Assembly (NCBI GenBank): GCA_021014325.1
Contig: CM037475.1
Coordinates: 4,123,001-4,187,000 of the forward strand
DNA: 64,000 nt
Direction of reading: 5' to 3'
From: Plazaster borealis
Taxonomy: Eukaryota > Echinodermata > Asteroidea > Forcipulatida > Labidiasteridae
Position numbers and translations under genes: made by a program. This document shows, piece after piece, positions 1 through 62,183 of this stretch (positions within the stretch are counted from its first letter, which is position 1; the number at the start of each line of letters is the position of its first letter). The notes beneath the pieces are model-generated. The model was not told the DNA's origin. It made no database searches and worked only from the letters and a program-made list of their open reading frames with translations.

Positions 1-234
1 GATGGGCTGTTTTATTTTAAAGGTATGGTCCAGTGATGGTAAAAACTATCAAACATCTATCAAACAAATCTGAACCAAAGCATCATTGACTGATTTACCG
101 GAGAAAATAAAACTTTTTCAACCTTTGGCATCGTCCAAAAACCTAAATTCTTCCTGAACTGTGCACTCTATATACTTTTTTAAAAGGTCACATTCAAAGA
201 TCATTTACAATGGTAATTTTTTTTCTTTCGGTGA

Positions 235-870
235 GAACGTATCCCAGCGGTCTAGTGCTCTGGACTCAAGTTTTGGGCCCAATTTCATTGAGATGCTTAG
301 GCAAAACATTTTTATTAACAATTTTCTGCTCAGCAAAAATTAGCAGTATACCGGTCACAGCCTGGTAACCTTACTCTGGTAAGCATTGTTGTGCTTAGCT
401 TAGCACCTCTATGGGCCCAATTTCACAGAATTGCTTAAGCAGCAAATATTGCTCAACAAGAATCTGCTATGCAAAAATGAGCAGGATACCAGTCACAAAT
501 TGTACATGTTGCATGTTAGTTTGGCTGGTAACCTTATTCTGGTAAGCATAATTTTGTTTTGCTTAGCTGCTTTTTTAGCTTAAGCAGCTCTATGAAATTG
601 GGCCCTTGTGTTGTCAGAGTGTGGGCTCAGGTCCTGGCCATGGCATTTGCTACCTTGAGCTAGACACTTAAACATATTAATTGCTTTGTCCTTTGGATGG
701 GACGTAAAGCCATCGGTCCCATGTGCTGTGTAATGCACGTAAAAGAACCCAGTACACGTATCGTTGAGAGAAGGTGCTTACCCCTGATGATTCTGGCAGT
801 GGCTGCGCCGACTGTGCCGCATCTTCTTCTAAACCCTTACAAGGTGGTGTTATATAAATGCAAGGTTTGC
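235..870 (+). mobile_element. tRNA-derived SINE split by family E insertions
   Basis: The tRNA-like head (GCGGTCTAGTGCTCTGGACT, from 248) stops at about 274 and resumes at about 606 with the B-box-side GTGTGGGCTCAGGTCCTGG. The usual SINE body follows (TTGTCCTTTGGATGGGACGT, then AATGCACGTAAAAGAACCCA). Bases 275-605 are two family E palindromic copies sharing one gggccc edge at 413-418. The E elements therefore landed in an existing SINE. Confidence 0.6.
275..605. mobile_element. Family E palindromic elements (two adjacent copies)
   Basis: Copies at about 275-418 and 413-605 begin and end GGGCCCAATTTCA / TGAAATTGGGCCC. Each contains the inverted motifs CTTAAGCAGC, TTGCTCAACAA and GGTAACCTTATTCTGGTAAG shared by all family E members. 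Non-autonomous, no coding capacity. Confidence 0.6.
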
Positions 871-1090
871 CCTTAACTTGTTTAGTGACCGGCCAGCAGG
901 ACCAGTTAGCTTGTCATTTCACTAGTCCATTACCTTTTACACTGGTCCATATATCAAATGAAAAAGAGATGCCTTTCAACACTGAGCTAGCCAATCAGAC
1001 CACTTGGAGTGAATTGTGACTGGTCCTCTGGTGTTCCAACGGGTATTTGGCCAGCGAACCAGTGATAAGGGAGAACGCTGTAAAATGGCT
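866..1090 (+). repeat. Dispersed repeat family L
   Basis: TGCCCTTAACTTGTTTAGTG, then ACTGGCCAGCAGGACCAGTT-like sequence and an end GGCCAGCGAACCAGTG...GGGAGAACGCTG. Related copies are at 42222-42487 (plus) and about 43853-44060 (minus). Inverted GGCCAG/CTGGTC motifs near both ends suggest a non-autonomous DNA element; class unknown. Confidence 0.5.
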
Positions 1091-1297
1091 CTAATAATTA
1101 AAGCAAAGCTCTCAACAATATTGAGTGCGTTGAGGTGCCCGTCGAGTGTGATAAAGCACTACAAGAATTGCCTGTAGTGTTATGAAGATTTTTTCCAAGA
1201 TTTATTTCCTAATAACTATACTTAAAATAATGAAAATAACTCTTCAAAAACACCCCTACTGTACCATCACTCTAATATCGCAAAGGAGTTCCAAAAA

Positions 1298-1430
1298 CTA
1301 TGGCGTGTTGTGGTCGAGCGGTTAAGAGCACCGGACTCAAGCTCTGGTGTTTCTGATCAGCAGAGTGTTGGTTCGAGTCCCGGTCATGGCACTTGTATCC
1401 TTGAGCAAGGTGCTTTACCGTAATTAAAAA
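1298..1430 (+). mobile_element. tRNA-Leu-like SINE (head and short body)
   Basis: The head TGGTCGAGCGGTTAAGAGCA, CGGACTCAAGCTCTGG and GGTTCGAGTCCCGGTCATGG resembles a type II leucine tRNA with A and B boxes. It is followed by CTTGAGCAAGGTGC and an A-rich end. Not a functional tRNA because the acceptor stem does not pair well. Confidence 0.6.
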
Positions 1431-1599
1431 AAAAAAAAGCAGCCACGAGCAGTTTTTAGTAAGTCATAAATAACACCGAGCCGTAAAAAGAGAAAAAAAA
1501 AACATTTATTATTTATGTTATAAACTACACTTAAAAAAAATCACTTATTGCAAAGGGCCTGCTCTACAGGTCAAACAATTATGATTTGTTTTCTCATTG

Positions 1600-1635
<36 letters not shown>

Positions 1636-1816
1636 ATTTTTTTAAAATAAATAATAATAAAAAAAAAAAAAAAAAAAAAAAACCAAACCACACCACCACC
1701 ACAGGCCAGTCAAGTCGACTTCTTCTTCAACTTAAGCAAGACAATTGCAATTTTTCCAACCAATTCTTTCCACCCATTGCATTTTTAACTTTTAATTCTT
1801 TTTTTTTTTTTTTTCA
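1415..1816. repeat. Long homopolymer and A/T-rich low-complexity tract
   Basis: Contains runs of A of about 30 bases (near 1600-1631) and about 20 bases (near 1660-1682), then a T run at 1799-1814. Any reading frame here is poly-lysine and not credible as protein. Run lengths in such tracts are often unreliable in assemblies. Confidence 0.7.
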
Positions 1817-2095
1817 TCAGATCTTTGATCTTGACGACGATTGCGATTTTTTGTTTATCACCGGTATTTTAGTTGATCGCTGCAGCGATCGAGATGTTTC
1901 AAATGAAATCCACGACGGCCGCGCGCTGAACTTTGCGATTGTTTTTTTTAAAAAAGTTATCACAGTGTCTGTTTGCCGCCATCCCACACAGCCGTAAAGC
2001 GTTAAAAACTGCGGAACGTGCTGCTGTGCGTGTGTGGTGGAGGAGGGAATAAAAAAAAAAAAAAAAAACTTTTCTACGCCCAAATCGTGTATGTT

Positions 2096-2330
2096 GGCAT
2101 CTCTGCTAATTGCTTTGTCCTTCAGATGGGACATTAAGCCGAAGTCCCATGTACTAGGATTGGTAGTGCACATAAAAGAACCCAGAACACTTATCGTGGA
2201 AGAGTAGTGGTTTAACCCCGGTGTTTCTGGTTCACATAGCAAGCACCCTTGTTTACAGGTTTCCTCAGGCTTGCGAGCTACAGTGATTAAGTTCACTTTT
2301 GAGGCATCCTTGGTTTCATTACCAGAAATA
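2096..2330 (+). mobile_element. SINE body fragment
   Basis: Carries the conserved SINE body: TTGTCCTTCAGATGGGACAT, GCACATAAAAGAACCCAGAA, GGTTTAACCCCGGTGTTTCTG and TTCATTACCAGAAATA. The same tail is seen at 22895-23110 and, inverted, at 36205-36345. The tRNA head is missing. Confidence 0.6.
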
Positions 2331-2845
2331 TTGATCCCCATTGCAAGACCGAATCACACAAAGCGCATTATTTCTACTTGGAATCAACTCCCATTGGCGA
2401 CCAGATCTGACACATCATTCCTCTCATTCAAAACTCATGTGCTCGAATTTTATAATTCTAAATTGATATCCACTTTCCAATCTGACATTGTCTGCTCTTG
2501 GGTTTCTAACTGCCGTTGTGCTAGCTGCCGTTATTGAGGGTCCTTCTTTTTGTTCCTCCCCTCCCTCTATCCCCTTCCCCTTTCCCCTTCCCCAACCCTT
2601 TCCCTTCCCCTTTAACTGTGGTAGGATGGCTCTGTAGATGTGCTGGTCACCTGTTCCTTCTTGCCACTCACTGGCGATTTGTTGTAACTTTTTTTTAACA
2701 TTCTTTATTTATTGTATGTTATTGTTTTTACCACATTAAAAAAAAAAATTATATTTATTCCCTGTATTTTTATTTTTTTTGTAATATGTGCCAGTGAAGA
2801 AGTGTAATAAAATTAAAATAAAATAAATATAATAACAATAATAAT
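2331..2845 (+). mobile_element. LINE 3' end fragment (reverse-transcriptase ORF C-terminus and 3' UTR)
   Basis: ARPNHTKRIISTWNQLPLAT followed by SFLSFKTHVLEFYNSKL resembles the C-terminal W-N-x-L-P and S-x-x-x-F-K motif of non-LTR retrotransposon polyproteins. A pyrimidine-rich tract, a T/A-rich 3' UTR and AATAAAA/ATAATA tail repeats follow. Truncated relic; the clade is not assignable by eye. It lies in SMURF intron 9, opposite in strand to the gene. Confidence 0.5.
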
Positions 2846-2856
2846 AATGAACTTAC

Positions 2857-54529
<51,673 letters not shown>

Positions 54530-56297
54530 TGTAGAATATACGTTGGTTTTTATCCCCAAATAGTTATTTTATAGTCACGTTTTCTTGTTCGAGAATGTTA
54601 TGTTCATTTCCACAATTTGTAGTGTACTGTGTGCTGTATTACTGCAGTCACAATGACCACAGTCTATCATATGAAATCTTACACACTTTGACTCGTACGT
54701 GGGTACATACGTAAATACAACCAGACTACAAGACATGACCGCAGCCTTGGGTTCACATAGTTGATTGTTGATTTAATTTGTATCGTGCAGTTGGTGTCAT
54801 CTTTCACCGGGTTTAAAATTCCTGTCCTGAAAAATTAGACCCCAGTGAAATTATTTAATTAGCATACTCAAAGGCAAACAAACTTAGATTATGTAAAGAT
54901 ATATAGCTGAGTAAATCAAAAATATCCTTCCCCATTTCCGTCAATATTGCCATCAACTGCTAAATGTGGAGCTATTGCGGGTTTTACGTCACGAACAGTC
55001 GCCATTTTTGGAAATCCACTGATAATCGACACGGTCCAGCTCCGATATTGTAGCAACAGACGGGATACCAGCGAGTTTGGGAAGTTCCCTTGATAGACTC
55101 GTGCAAGTCTCTTGCACATCTGATAAGGGGGCGCCACTCATCGTGTCTTGTGACGGTCTGCGGTCGCTCTCATAGTGACAAGTCATGGAATCTCAGGGGC
55201 GGATCCAGGATTTTCCAAACGGGGGGGGGGCGTGAAAATATTCCAAGCAGCAAAATGATAAATGAAGTTTGTTGCCCCATTTCTCCCTCCCCTTCTCTCT
55301 CTCTCCCTCTTTTTTTTTTTTTTTTTTTAAATATGAAAAAGGGGGGGCGTGCGCCCCCACGCCCCCTGGATCCGCGCCTGAATCTCATCATTAAACTACG
55401 ACAGAACTTTCGTAGAATCAGATGGATAGACGATGGATGAGTTATTCAGAGTCTATCAATGAAACTTACAGTTTAACAAATAATAAAAAATCGTTAGCCT
55501 ATAATAAGAAAAATACACAGTGTCAAATTTTGTAGGCGGCCTACCTTTTTTTATTAGGCTAATCATATTTTTACTAGATAGTTACTAGATACGTTTAATC
55601 ATGGAGGTATGTTTAATGTTGACTCTAGATTGTAAATAAATACAATTGTTAATTGGGAATTTTGTTTATCTGTTAAAAATCAGCCACTCGATTTCGAAAA
55701 CAAAATCGGCCCAAACCCTCAAAATACAACTTAAAAGTTGATACCCCATCGCAGCCGAACCTCAGCTGATCATCCCCCACCCCATTGACCCCACCAAACC
55801 GCCTCAACACAATTCCATCTCCCCCACCACAAAAATAGTACAGCTAGTACCCTTAAAAGAGGCCCCAACTTCACCTGAATGAATCGCAGCAAACGTCAGC
55901 AAAGAATGCAAAGAAAACCAACAAATGATTTGCATATCAAAGGAGGCCGAGCCGCAATGAAGTGATACAATGGTAGACGGTGAGAACACGGCATTGGTAG
56001 TTTCTACCTCTATGCAATTATATAGGTCAAAATGAAAGTGTACGGTAATGGTTTAATAATGGTTGCTCATTTCTGTTAATGGTTTCGTTGTGGCACACAC
56101 CTGTATCCATCAACTACCTGTTTTGCAGCATCGTTTGATAGATTTATTAGTGACAAAGTCAAGATTGCGGGGAGCTGTTCTTGATAAAAAGCATACGATC
56201 TGAAAGTTATTATATGAGCCAATTTGTTTTTGTGTTTTCGTACAGGAGAGACCGATAATTTCAGTTTGGAGACTGAGGTGGTTTTTTTTAAAATAAA
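54530..56297. promoter_or_regulatory. Divergent intergenic region between SMURF and the four-TM gene
   Basis: The two start codons face away from each other across about 1.77 kb. A TATA-like CTATAAAATA lies on the minus strand at 54574-54565, roughly 40 bases before the SMURF ATG; this is only suggestive because it would leave a very short leader. A small transposon occupies 55188-55387. No CpG-rich block is evident by eye. A role as shared promoter is inferred from gene arrangement only. Confidence 0.4.
55188..55387. mobile_element. Short hAT-like element with 8-bp target duplication
   Basis: GAATCTCA at 55188-55195 and 55380-55387 flanks an element whose ends GGGGCGGATCCAGGATTTTC and CCCCCTGGATCCGCGCCT are inverted. 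The interior is poly-G/poly-C and pyrimidine rich. The 8-bp duplication is the hAT signature. It sits in the divergent region between the two genes. Confidence 0.75.
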
Positions 56298-56517
56298 ATG
56301 TCGTCGCATCCTGACACTAAAATATTGATACTCCTGTGTTTCGTCGGGCTGACATCTTTTTTGGTGACATCTATCGGCTTGGCATCGGATTCTTGGTTGA
56401 TTTATCAATTGGGAAGAAATGACACATCGGGTGATGGGAATACGACGGCCGCCAGGGTGGAGAGGGTTGGGGTTTGGAGGGTGTGTTATCGGCCAATCAC
56501 ACTGATCCCGGAAGATG
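56298..56517 (+). CDS. Four-TM protein exon 1 (residues 1-73)
   Basis: The ATG sits in an AAATAAAATG context with an in-frame TAA nine bases upstream (56289-56291), so the start is well supported. It encodes a short cytoplasmic N-terminus, TM1 (about 9-29) and most of loop 1, including W33, two sequons, GVW and C63. Donor GTAAGA. Confidence 0.88.
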
Positions 56518-59500
56518 GTAAGAATTAGGGGGTTTTCGTGAAAAAGTTCACAATTTATTCATAAATATTTGCTGTTTGTAGAAACAATTTGGGTCCACAA
56601 TTTGTAAATGTTATGTTGTGATTTTGTTAGTGTTGTTTATTTTTAGGGTTATTATTAAAAACAATTCAAACTTGATCATTGACTTTTCAACTGGAATGTT
56701 TTGTTTACCTCTTGTTTATGTACATGTAATTCGTTGGGGTTTTTGTGAATTGTATTTTTATTTTTTTTTATTTTTTAACTAAAACCCATTTGTCAAACTT
56801 TTAAAAAATCAGTTCAAAATTGTACACAGTCAAAATGGTATTAATTGTCATTTCTTGCATGTAACATTTGTCAAAATTACTTGTATTGTTCATTCTTCAT
56901 TGCAATTTATTTGTGTGTGTGAAAAGCTTGTACAAAGATCCTTGTGTATGACACTTAAAAGGTGAAACTCCATGGTAAAACTAATTATAAAATTACCCTC
57001 ACATTTAGCCTATAATTGAATGGGAAAATAGACCTTAAATTGAATGGTACATTATAACTGTAATTTCTAGGAAGGTCTATAAATGAAATAAAAAACAATC
57101 CATAATGCTAAATTTAGATTAATTATTTCTTATATATCATATTTTTTGTTTCTATCCTCCACTCCAGGAAAAAGCTGTCTGAATATTGACTACCTGTCCA
57201 AAGTAGACTCGGCTACAAATCCTTTGTTTCATTATCTTTATCCAGCATTTGGAAATGGTAAATATATGTTTGTTCCCATGTTTCACTTTTTATTTAAGTT
57301 ATTGTGAAAAACCAAGCTGTGAACAATTTCAGTATTAGGTCCAGCTCTAGAAAACAGTTGTAATGAAATTGCATTTATTTTAATATTAACTCCCATTTTC
57401 TCTTGTAGTTTTATTTTGCCGTTAAGTCCTGAAAATATGACAATTATTTTGTTTTCACTGAAAAGTGACTACAAAATTCAATGAGATTTTTCACAAGTTG
57501 ATTTTATGGTGTTTCCTTAAAATATGTATTTTTTTCTCCAAAAGCTAAAATGCTTTTTATATATATATATTTTTTGTTTTGCAGAGAAACCTTCTAGAAA
57601 TTATGCAAATATTGTTGCAATTATTTCTCTGGTTTCTCATATTATCAGTGGAATACAAAAGATTGAATGATAATATGTGATGCGCCACACCAAAACCATT
57701 AATTTCCCTCAAAAACTCAAAACTGTGTTGAGAGAGCTTTCAAATAACACCTAATGGAAATCAACATATAGAACGTTTGAGACATCACATCATTTTGATA
57801 GCATGGACGTTTCGTTACTTCATTATTTCTGACAATTGTCTGATTTTCGCGTTGGGCGCCACATATTTATGAAATTTTATGTTGAAATTTATGATTTTTA
57901 ATATAAAATGAGTTACCAAGTCATTGTCCTAAATCATCCATCCCCTTTTGCCTTCCCCGCCCCCTTCTCTTTCTCATTTTTAGATATGTTGTTGGTTTTC
58001 TTAATTCTGGTGCTGTTGGGTGCTGTGATCATATTCATCGCTGAAGTCATGGCAATGATTTGCCTCAAGATAAAGGTTAAAGGTCTCTACCTGGCCACAT
58101 CCATAGTGTTCATCCTTGCAGGTAACTTTTCTTCCTTTCCTTTTTATTCTGTTAAAGGCACTGAACACGTTTGGAAATTGTCAAAGACCAGTGTTCTCAC
58201 TTGGTGTATCCATGGTGTATCCCAACATATGCATAACATAACAAGCCTGTGAAAATTTGGGCTCAATTGGTCTTCGAAGTTGCAAGAAAATGATGAAAGA
58301 AAAAACACCCTTGTTGTACAAATTTGTGTGCTTTCAGATAGGAATAAAAACTTCTTGCAAGAAGTTTTTATAAAAACTTCTTGCAAGAAGTTTTTATTAT
58401 TTTAGTGAGAAATTACCACTTTCTTGACTACGTTATTTCAGAGGGAGTCGTTTCTCACAATGTTTTTTACTATCAACAGCTCTCTGTTGCTTGTTACCAA
58501 GTCAGTTTTTATGCTAATATATATTTTGAGTAATTACCAAACGTGTACAGTGCCTTTAAAGTTTTTTTTTCTTTTAAATACTTAGACTTGACTCAAGTCT
58601 GATCCTTTTTTTTTTTCATTAAAGTCTAAATCCATCAGGTCATCAGGTGAAATTACTACACGAAATGAAATCGCTTTGTGGTGCGCATCTTGTGCCAATT
58701 GTGTGCAACGACTGCGACCAAAAAGTCAGGGGGGAGGTCTTTTCTGACAGACTGATCAAGTCTGCCTTTAGATAGTGGTCCTTGTACAGAACTGTCAGGG
58801 TGCACTTTAAAGGGTGTGTACAACATTGGCAAGGTTGAAAATATAAATGTTCACAGATTTGCATATAACTTACATGATATAAAGATGGTCATGGTGGAAA
58901 ACTTCCCTTGAAATAGTTTTGCTTGAAATGCTATAGTTTTTAGGAAATGAGTAAAACAATTAGCCTTTATCACTGGTGATAAATCCAATGTTTGAAAACA
59001 GTGAAAATATATAATGGGGTTTTTCACTGTTTTCTCATGACTCCGAATACCAATTTAGCTTAAACTTTCACAGGTTTGTTATTTTATGTATATGTTTGGT
59101 CGCATCAAGTGTGGATACTGGTCTTTGACAATTACCAATGTTGTACATTTGCTTTAAAGGGCGACTTGGGTCAAGTCTTTGTTTATGGATAAAGAATATT
59201 ATCTAGGTTTTGCCATTACACACTGGTGTAAGGGTGACACCAAAATAAAACCCATATTGCAAATAGAGTTCACTTATATTTATGAAAAAGCTATAAATAA
59301 TTGGGTTAACAAAATTAATGGAAAAGTTTTCTAGATTTATATTCCGGAAAAAATCAGTCATCCTTGCTTGAAATTATGAGTAAGAACTTACCAAGAAGGT
59401 TAAGTCTACAGAATTATTAAGAAAAAAAGAAAGATATTTTGTTGCAATAGTTATGTATATATACATTTGTTCCTTTTTTTTAAAAAACAAGTTAGTGAGA

Positions 59501-60041
59501 TTTGACAAATACTACGTTAAACTAATACCCCACTCCAGTAATCATTTTGGTATGCTTAAACATTTTCTCAGTTTGCTATATTGCAATTTTGAAATATACA
59601 TTTCAATTTCTTCACTTCTTCACAAAAGGTAAACTTATGCAAAACATAAGAGCGGTGATGACAAAATATAACGTTTAAAATTAATGACAAGCCTTGTGGT
59701 TTTTTTTCCTTGGGGCCGTTGTGTCCGTCCCGATGGACCGATCATCCGTAAATTTGGCCAGACCGTCGGTCACCATATAACCCCAGGGTTAATTACCCCC
59801 GGTGATTCACACATTGTCTCTCCACACAGGCGCCGTTCTCACCGCCGGTCTAATCGTCTTCACAGTCCGCAGTGGACAGCTTCTCTCCGAGTGGCCAGTT
59901 GATGAGCTTGGCCTATCGCCGTACGACCTCCTGTACTTCGGTTGGTCGTTTGCGATTACGTGGGTTGGTGCTGTACTTGCTTTAGTGAACAGTTGTGGCT
60001 ATATTTGGTTGGTGAGGTTACAACATGACAGCATGATGTGA
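56298..60041 (+). CDS. Four-transmembrane PMP22/claudin-superfamily protein, complete, 219 aa (4 joined exons)
   Basis: Exons 56298-56517, 57168-57257, 57984-58121 and 59830-60041 join in phase 1 at every junction and end in TGA, giving 219 residues. Four hydrophobic segments are visible: about 9-29, 105-131, 138-160 and 183-211. The first extracellular loop carries the superfamily signature W33, G58-V59-W60, C63 and C77, plus two N-glycosylation sequons (N41-D-T and N48-T-T). The last helix has YFGWSFAITWVGAVLALVNS, typical of this superfamily. Known members include claudins, PMP22/EMP proteins, calcium-channel gamma subunits, TMEM114/235 and TMEM178; I cannot choose among them. The C-terminal tail is only about eight residues and lacks a claudin-like PDZ ligand (ends DSMM). 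It is probably a plasma-membrane protein that organises contacts or modulates a partner channel; that role is inference. Confidence 0.88.
56518..57167. other. Intron 1 of the four-TM gene
   Basis: 650 bp, AT-rich, no recognisable repeat. Confidence 0.6.
57168..57257 (+). CDS. Four-TM protein exon 2 (residues 74-103)
   Basis: Encodes GKSCLNIDYLSKVDSATNPL and FHYLYPAFGN, the second half of extracellular loop 1 with C77, the likely disulfide partner of C63. Acceptor CACTCCAG after a TTTCTATCC tract, donor GTAAAT. Phase 1 on both sides. Confidence 0.85.
57258..57983. other. Intron 2 of the four-TM gene
   Basis: 726 bp, AT-rich; ends in an unusually long pyrimidine tract before the exon 3 acceptor. 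No recognisable repeat. Confidence 0.6.
57984..58121 (+). CDS. Four-TM protein exon 3 (residues 104-149)
   Basis: Encodes TM2 (DMLLVFLILVLLGAVIIFIA), a short basic turn KIKVKG and the start of TM3. The acceptor follows a long C/T-rich tract (57943-57983), and the donor is GTAACT. The following intron carries a family A element at 58152-58559. Confidence 0.88.
58152..58559 (+). mobile_element. Family A TTAA-flanked element (doubled palindrome subfamily) in intron 3 of the four-TM gene
   Basis: TTAA at 58152-58155 and 58556-58559. Ends AAAGGCACTGAACACGTTTG and AACGTGTACAGTGCCTTTAA. Carries the doubled CTTCTTGCAAGAAGTTTTTAT seen at 40727-40770, and a short duplication CTTGGTGTATCCATGGTGTATCCC-like near 58200. 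It begins only 31 bases after the exon 3 donor. Confidence 0.8.
58807..59157. mobile_element. Family C TTAA-flanked element
   Basis: TTAA at 58807-58810 and 59154-59157, ends AAAGGGTGTGTACAACATTG and CCAATGTTGTACATTTGCTTTAA inverted. The right half (AACTTTCACAGGTTTGTTAT, CTGGTCTTTGACAATTACCA) resembles reversed family A, so C and A are related. Confidence 0.6.
59158..59829. other. Intron 3 (3' part) of the four-TM gene
   Basis: AT-rich sequence with a more GC-rich last 120 bases before exon 4. No recognised repeat. Confidence 0.5.
59830..60041 (+). CDS. Four-TM protein exon 4 (residues 150-219, stop)
   Basis: Completes TM3 (GAVLTAGLIVF), encodes the second extracellular loop (VRSGQLLSEWPVDELGLSPY), TM4 and a short C-terminus ending in TGA. 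Acceptor TCCACACAG. Inside the exon, TTGGTGAGG could act as a cryptic donor. Confidence 0.9.
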
Positions 60042-60137
60042 ACTGTAAATGCTTACCTTTTTAGCAAAGATTCTGTTCATTTGAACAATTTTCTTTTACA
60101 AGAGTCAAAAACTTTGCATAAAATTTACCTTTCTACA

Positions 60138-60143
60138 AATAAA
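60138..60143 (+). terminator. Candidate polyadenylation signal AATAAA of the four-TM gene
   Basis: A canonical AATAAA lies 97 bases after the stop codon of the four-TM gene in an AT-rich 3' flank. It would give a short 3' UTR. Other A/T-rich hexamers follow, so the true site is uncertain. Confidence 0.45.
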
Positions 60144-60384
60144 GGTATTTAATGAACTATTTTCAAAAAAAGGAAAAAAGAAAGAACATTTTTACATTTT
60201 TTAAATTAGCAACAAATAGCTATATTCCTATGCAAATGGTATCTCATGTATTTTATTTCATTGTATTTACCTTTTTTAAAGCATTTATATTATGTAGATA
60301 GTGTGATGACACAATTTATTTTGTCAAAATTATTTTAACAAATACAAAATTTAATATTTTTAGGGGGTTTAAATTAAGCGAAAC

Positions 60385-60610
60385 ACACTTGCATTGTCCT
60401 TAGGCAAGACACTTAACCATTATTGCTTCGTCCTTCAGATGGGACGTAAAGCTGTTGGTCCTGTGTGTTGTGTAATGCACGTAAAAGAACCCAGTTACAC
60501 TTATCACTAAGAGAAGGGCTTTGCCCCAGTGTTTCTGGCTGGTTTGGCAGCAACATGCGCCACCTCACCGTATATACCTTACAGTGTATTGTATTATGGT
60601 CTCATAAAAT
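60385..60610 (+). mobile_element. SINE body fragment
   Basis: CTTAGGCAAGACACTTAACC, TTCGTCCTTCAGATGGGACG, TGTGTAATGCACGTAAAAGA, TTTGCCCCAGTGTTTCTGGC and ACATGCGCCACCTCACCGTA. Head absent. Confidence 0.6.
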
Positions 60611-61050
60611 CAATCTTACAAGTTTTTGGTGCCAGGAGTGTCAATTATGACAGAGGCATTATAAATGTCCATGATTATTATTTTTATTATTTATAATTGT
60701 GTTGGTGCCAGCAGCAATACACATTTTTGTGTATTAGTCTTCTGTTTCAGAAATGTCTTTTGTATGTAAATGCAGCAAGCAATATTAATTGCATAAAACA
60801 CCACTGAAATGTTATTGTTTTTATTACTTGTTTATTACCATATTATTAATTTTTTTTCTAAGTATATTTTGGAGAATATTTAAACAATTTTTGAATGAAG
60901 AAAGGGGCATGGGATATGAACCTATGATGTGGGGGGGGGGGTAGGGGTCAATGGTTCACTCACTACATGAATGAGATTTGCCAAATGTAAAAATTCCTGC
61001 AAAATTGTCTCGCTGGCATGGGCTCACCTTTATTCTAGACCCGGAAACTC
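60611..61050. other. Downstream flank of the four-TM gene, unassigned
   Basis: AT-rich, with a poly-G run at 60930-60942. Nothing recognised. Confidence 0.4.
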
Positions 61051-61053
61051 CCA

Positions 61054-61246
61054 GGGTCCAATTTCATAGAGCTGCTTAAGCACAAAAAGTAGCTAAGCAC
61101 AACAAAATTATGCTTACCAGAATAAGGTTACCAGCCAAACTACCATGTCACATGTAGGAGTTGTGACCAGTATCCTGCTCATTTCTGCTTAGCAGAAAAT
61201 TGTTAAGCAATATTTTCTGCTTAAGCAGCTCTATGAAATTGGGCCC
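61054..61246. mobile_element. Family E palindromic element, near-intact
   Basis: GGGTCCAATTTCATAGAGCT at the left and AGCAGCTCTATGAAATTGGG plus CCC at the right. Full inner inverted motifs CACAAAAAGTAGCTAAGCAC and TTAAGCAATATTTTCTGCTT. The best-preserved E copy in the window. Confidence 0.75.
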
Positions 61247-61410
61247 TGGTGTTACAATTCAGGTTTAAATTCTCTGTGCATCACCAGCAAGACCTGATTT
61301 GGACCCATCATCCCCCCCCCCCCTCCAACTCAACCCCTGTAAATGCTTTTCATCCCCCAGGTGAACAACTACTTAGATGTTATAATACAATTTGTTTTAC
61401 CCTTACACCG

Positions 61411-61806
61411 ATGGCATCGTACACGTTTGGTAATTGGAGCCTATTGTTTGTTTCAAACCTATATAGTTGTAGATATATACCATAAAACTAACCTGAAAAC
61501 TGAAAATTTCATTTCAAAAGGTGGTAGCGTTTTTGAGATATTGCCGAAAATCTGGAGCGGTTATGCCCACGCAGGAAGAATAATCTGCATTGGAATACAC
61601 ACTCTGAGAAGCATTACGCGTAAGCTTCTCAGATTAAAATGTTTTGAGGTATAAAAAGTAATATATTTTTCCATAACCGCAGTTCTTCGAAGTGAAAAGT
61701 TTCTAAAAATGCATTATACTATCCAATGCCGCTGTACTTCTTACCAAGTAAGTTTTTATTGCCATCAATTATCAGAGTCATTACCAAATGTGTACGATGC
61801 CTTTAA
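61411..61806 (-). mobile_element. Family B element, inverted
   Basis: From ATGGCATCGTACACGTTTGG to TGTACGATGCCTTTAA. The left TTAA is lost. Central AGATATTGCCGAAAATCTGG and GTTATGCCCACGCAGGAAGA are intact. Confidence 0.75.
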
Positions 61807-61854
61807 GCACTTATACTCCGTACTTTCCGAGATCTGTGAAAAAAAAACCAGGCA

Positions 61855-61935
61855 AATCACTCGGGTGGGTTTCGAACCCACGACCTTTGCATTGCTAGAG
61901 CAGATGTCTTACCACTAGACCATCGAGCTAGCCCT
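61855..61935 (-). mobile_element. tRNA-like head (SINE or decayed tRNA)
   Basis: On the minus strand TAGCTCGATGGTCTAGTGGT, AAGACATCTGCTCTAGCA and GTCGTGGGTTCGAAACCCAC give clear A and B boxes and a good T arm. The acceptor stem pairs poorly, so it is unlikely to be a functional tRNA. Confidence 0.45.
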
Positions 61936-62183
61936 GTGGCTAGAGGCAGTTCGAATCCTAGCAGCTGGTACTTAGATGAGCAGTGTTTTATTCTTAAGAC
62001 AATCATGAACAGTTCTCAAAAGTTTCTTGTGCCTTTTTTAGGGATCAGTGTTCAGCATTAGTATGTAGCAATGACTCCAGTTTAAAGAAACTGCCTTTAT
62101 CTGATAATAAAACAAATTTGTAATGGGATACAATTCCACATCTATTTGGGTGTTTTTTTGTCTGGTCAAGTTTCTGTTTCTAG

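Noticed and set aside
1548..1997. 149-codon frame rich in lysine
   Set aside because: It is a translation of poly-A tracts.
1..2856. Next SMURF HECT exon
   Set aside because: I searched the minus strand for the family's following conserved residues and found none; the region is SINE, LINE and low-complexity sequence.
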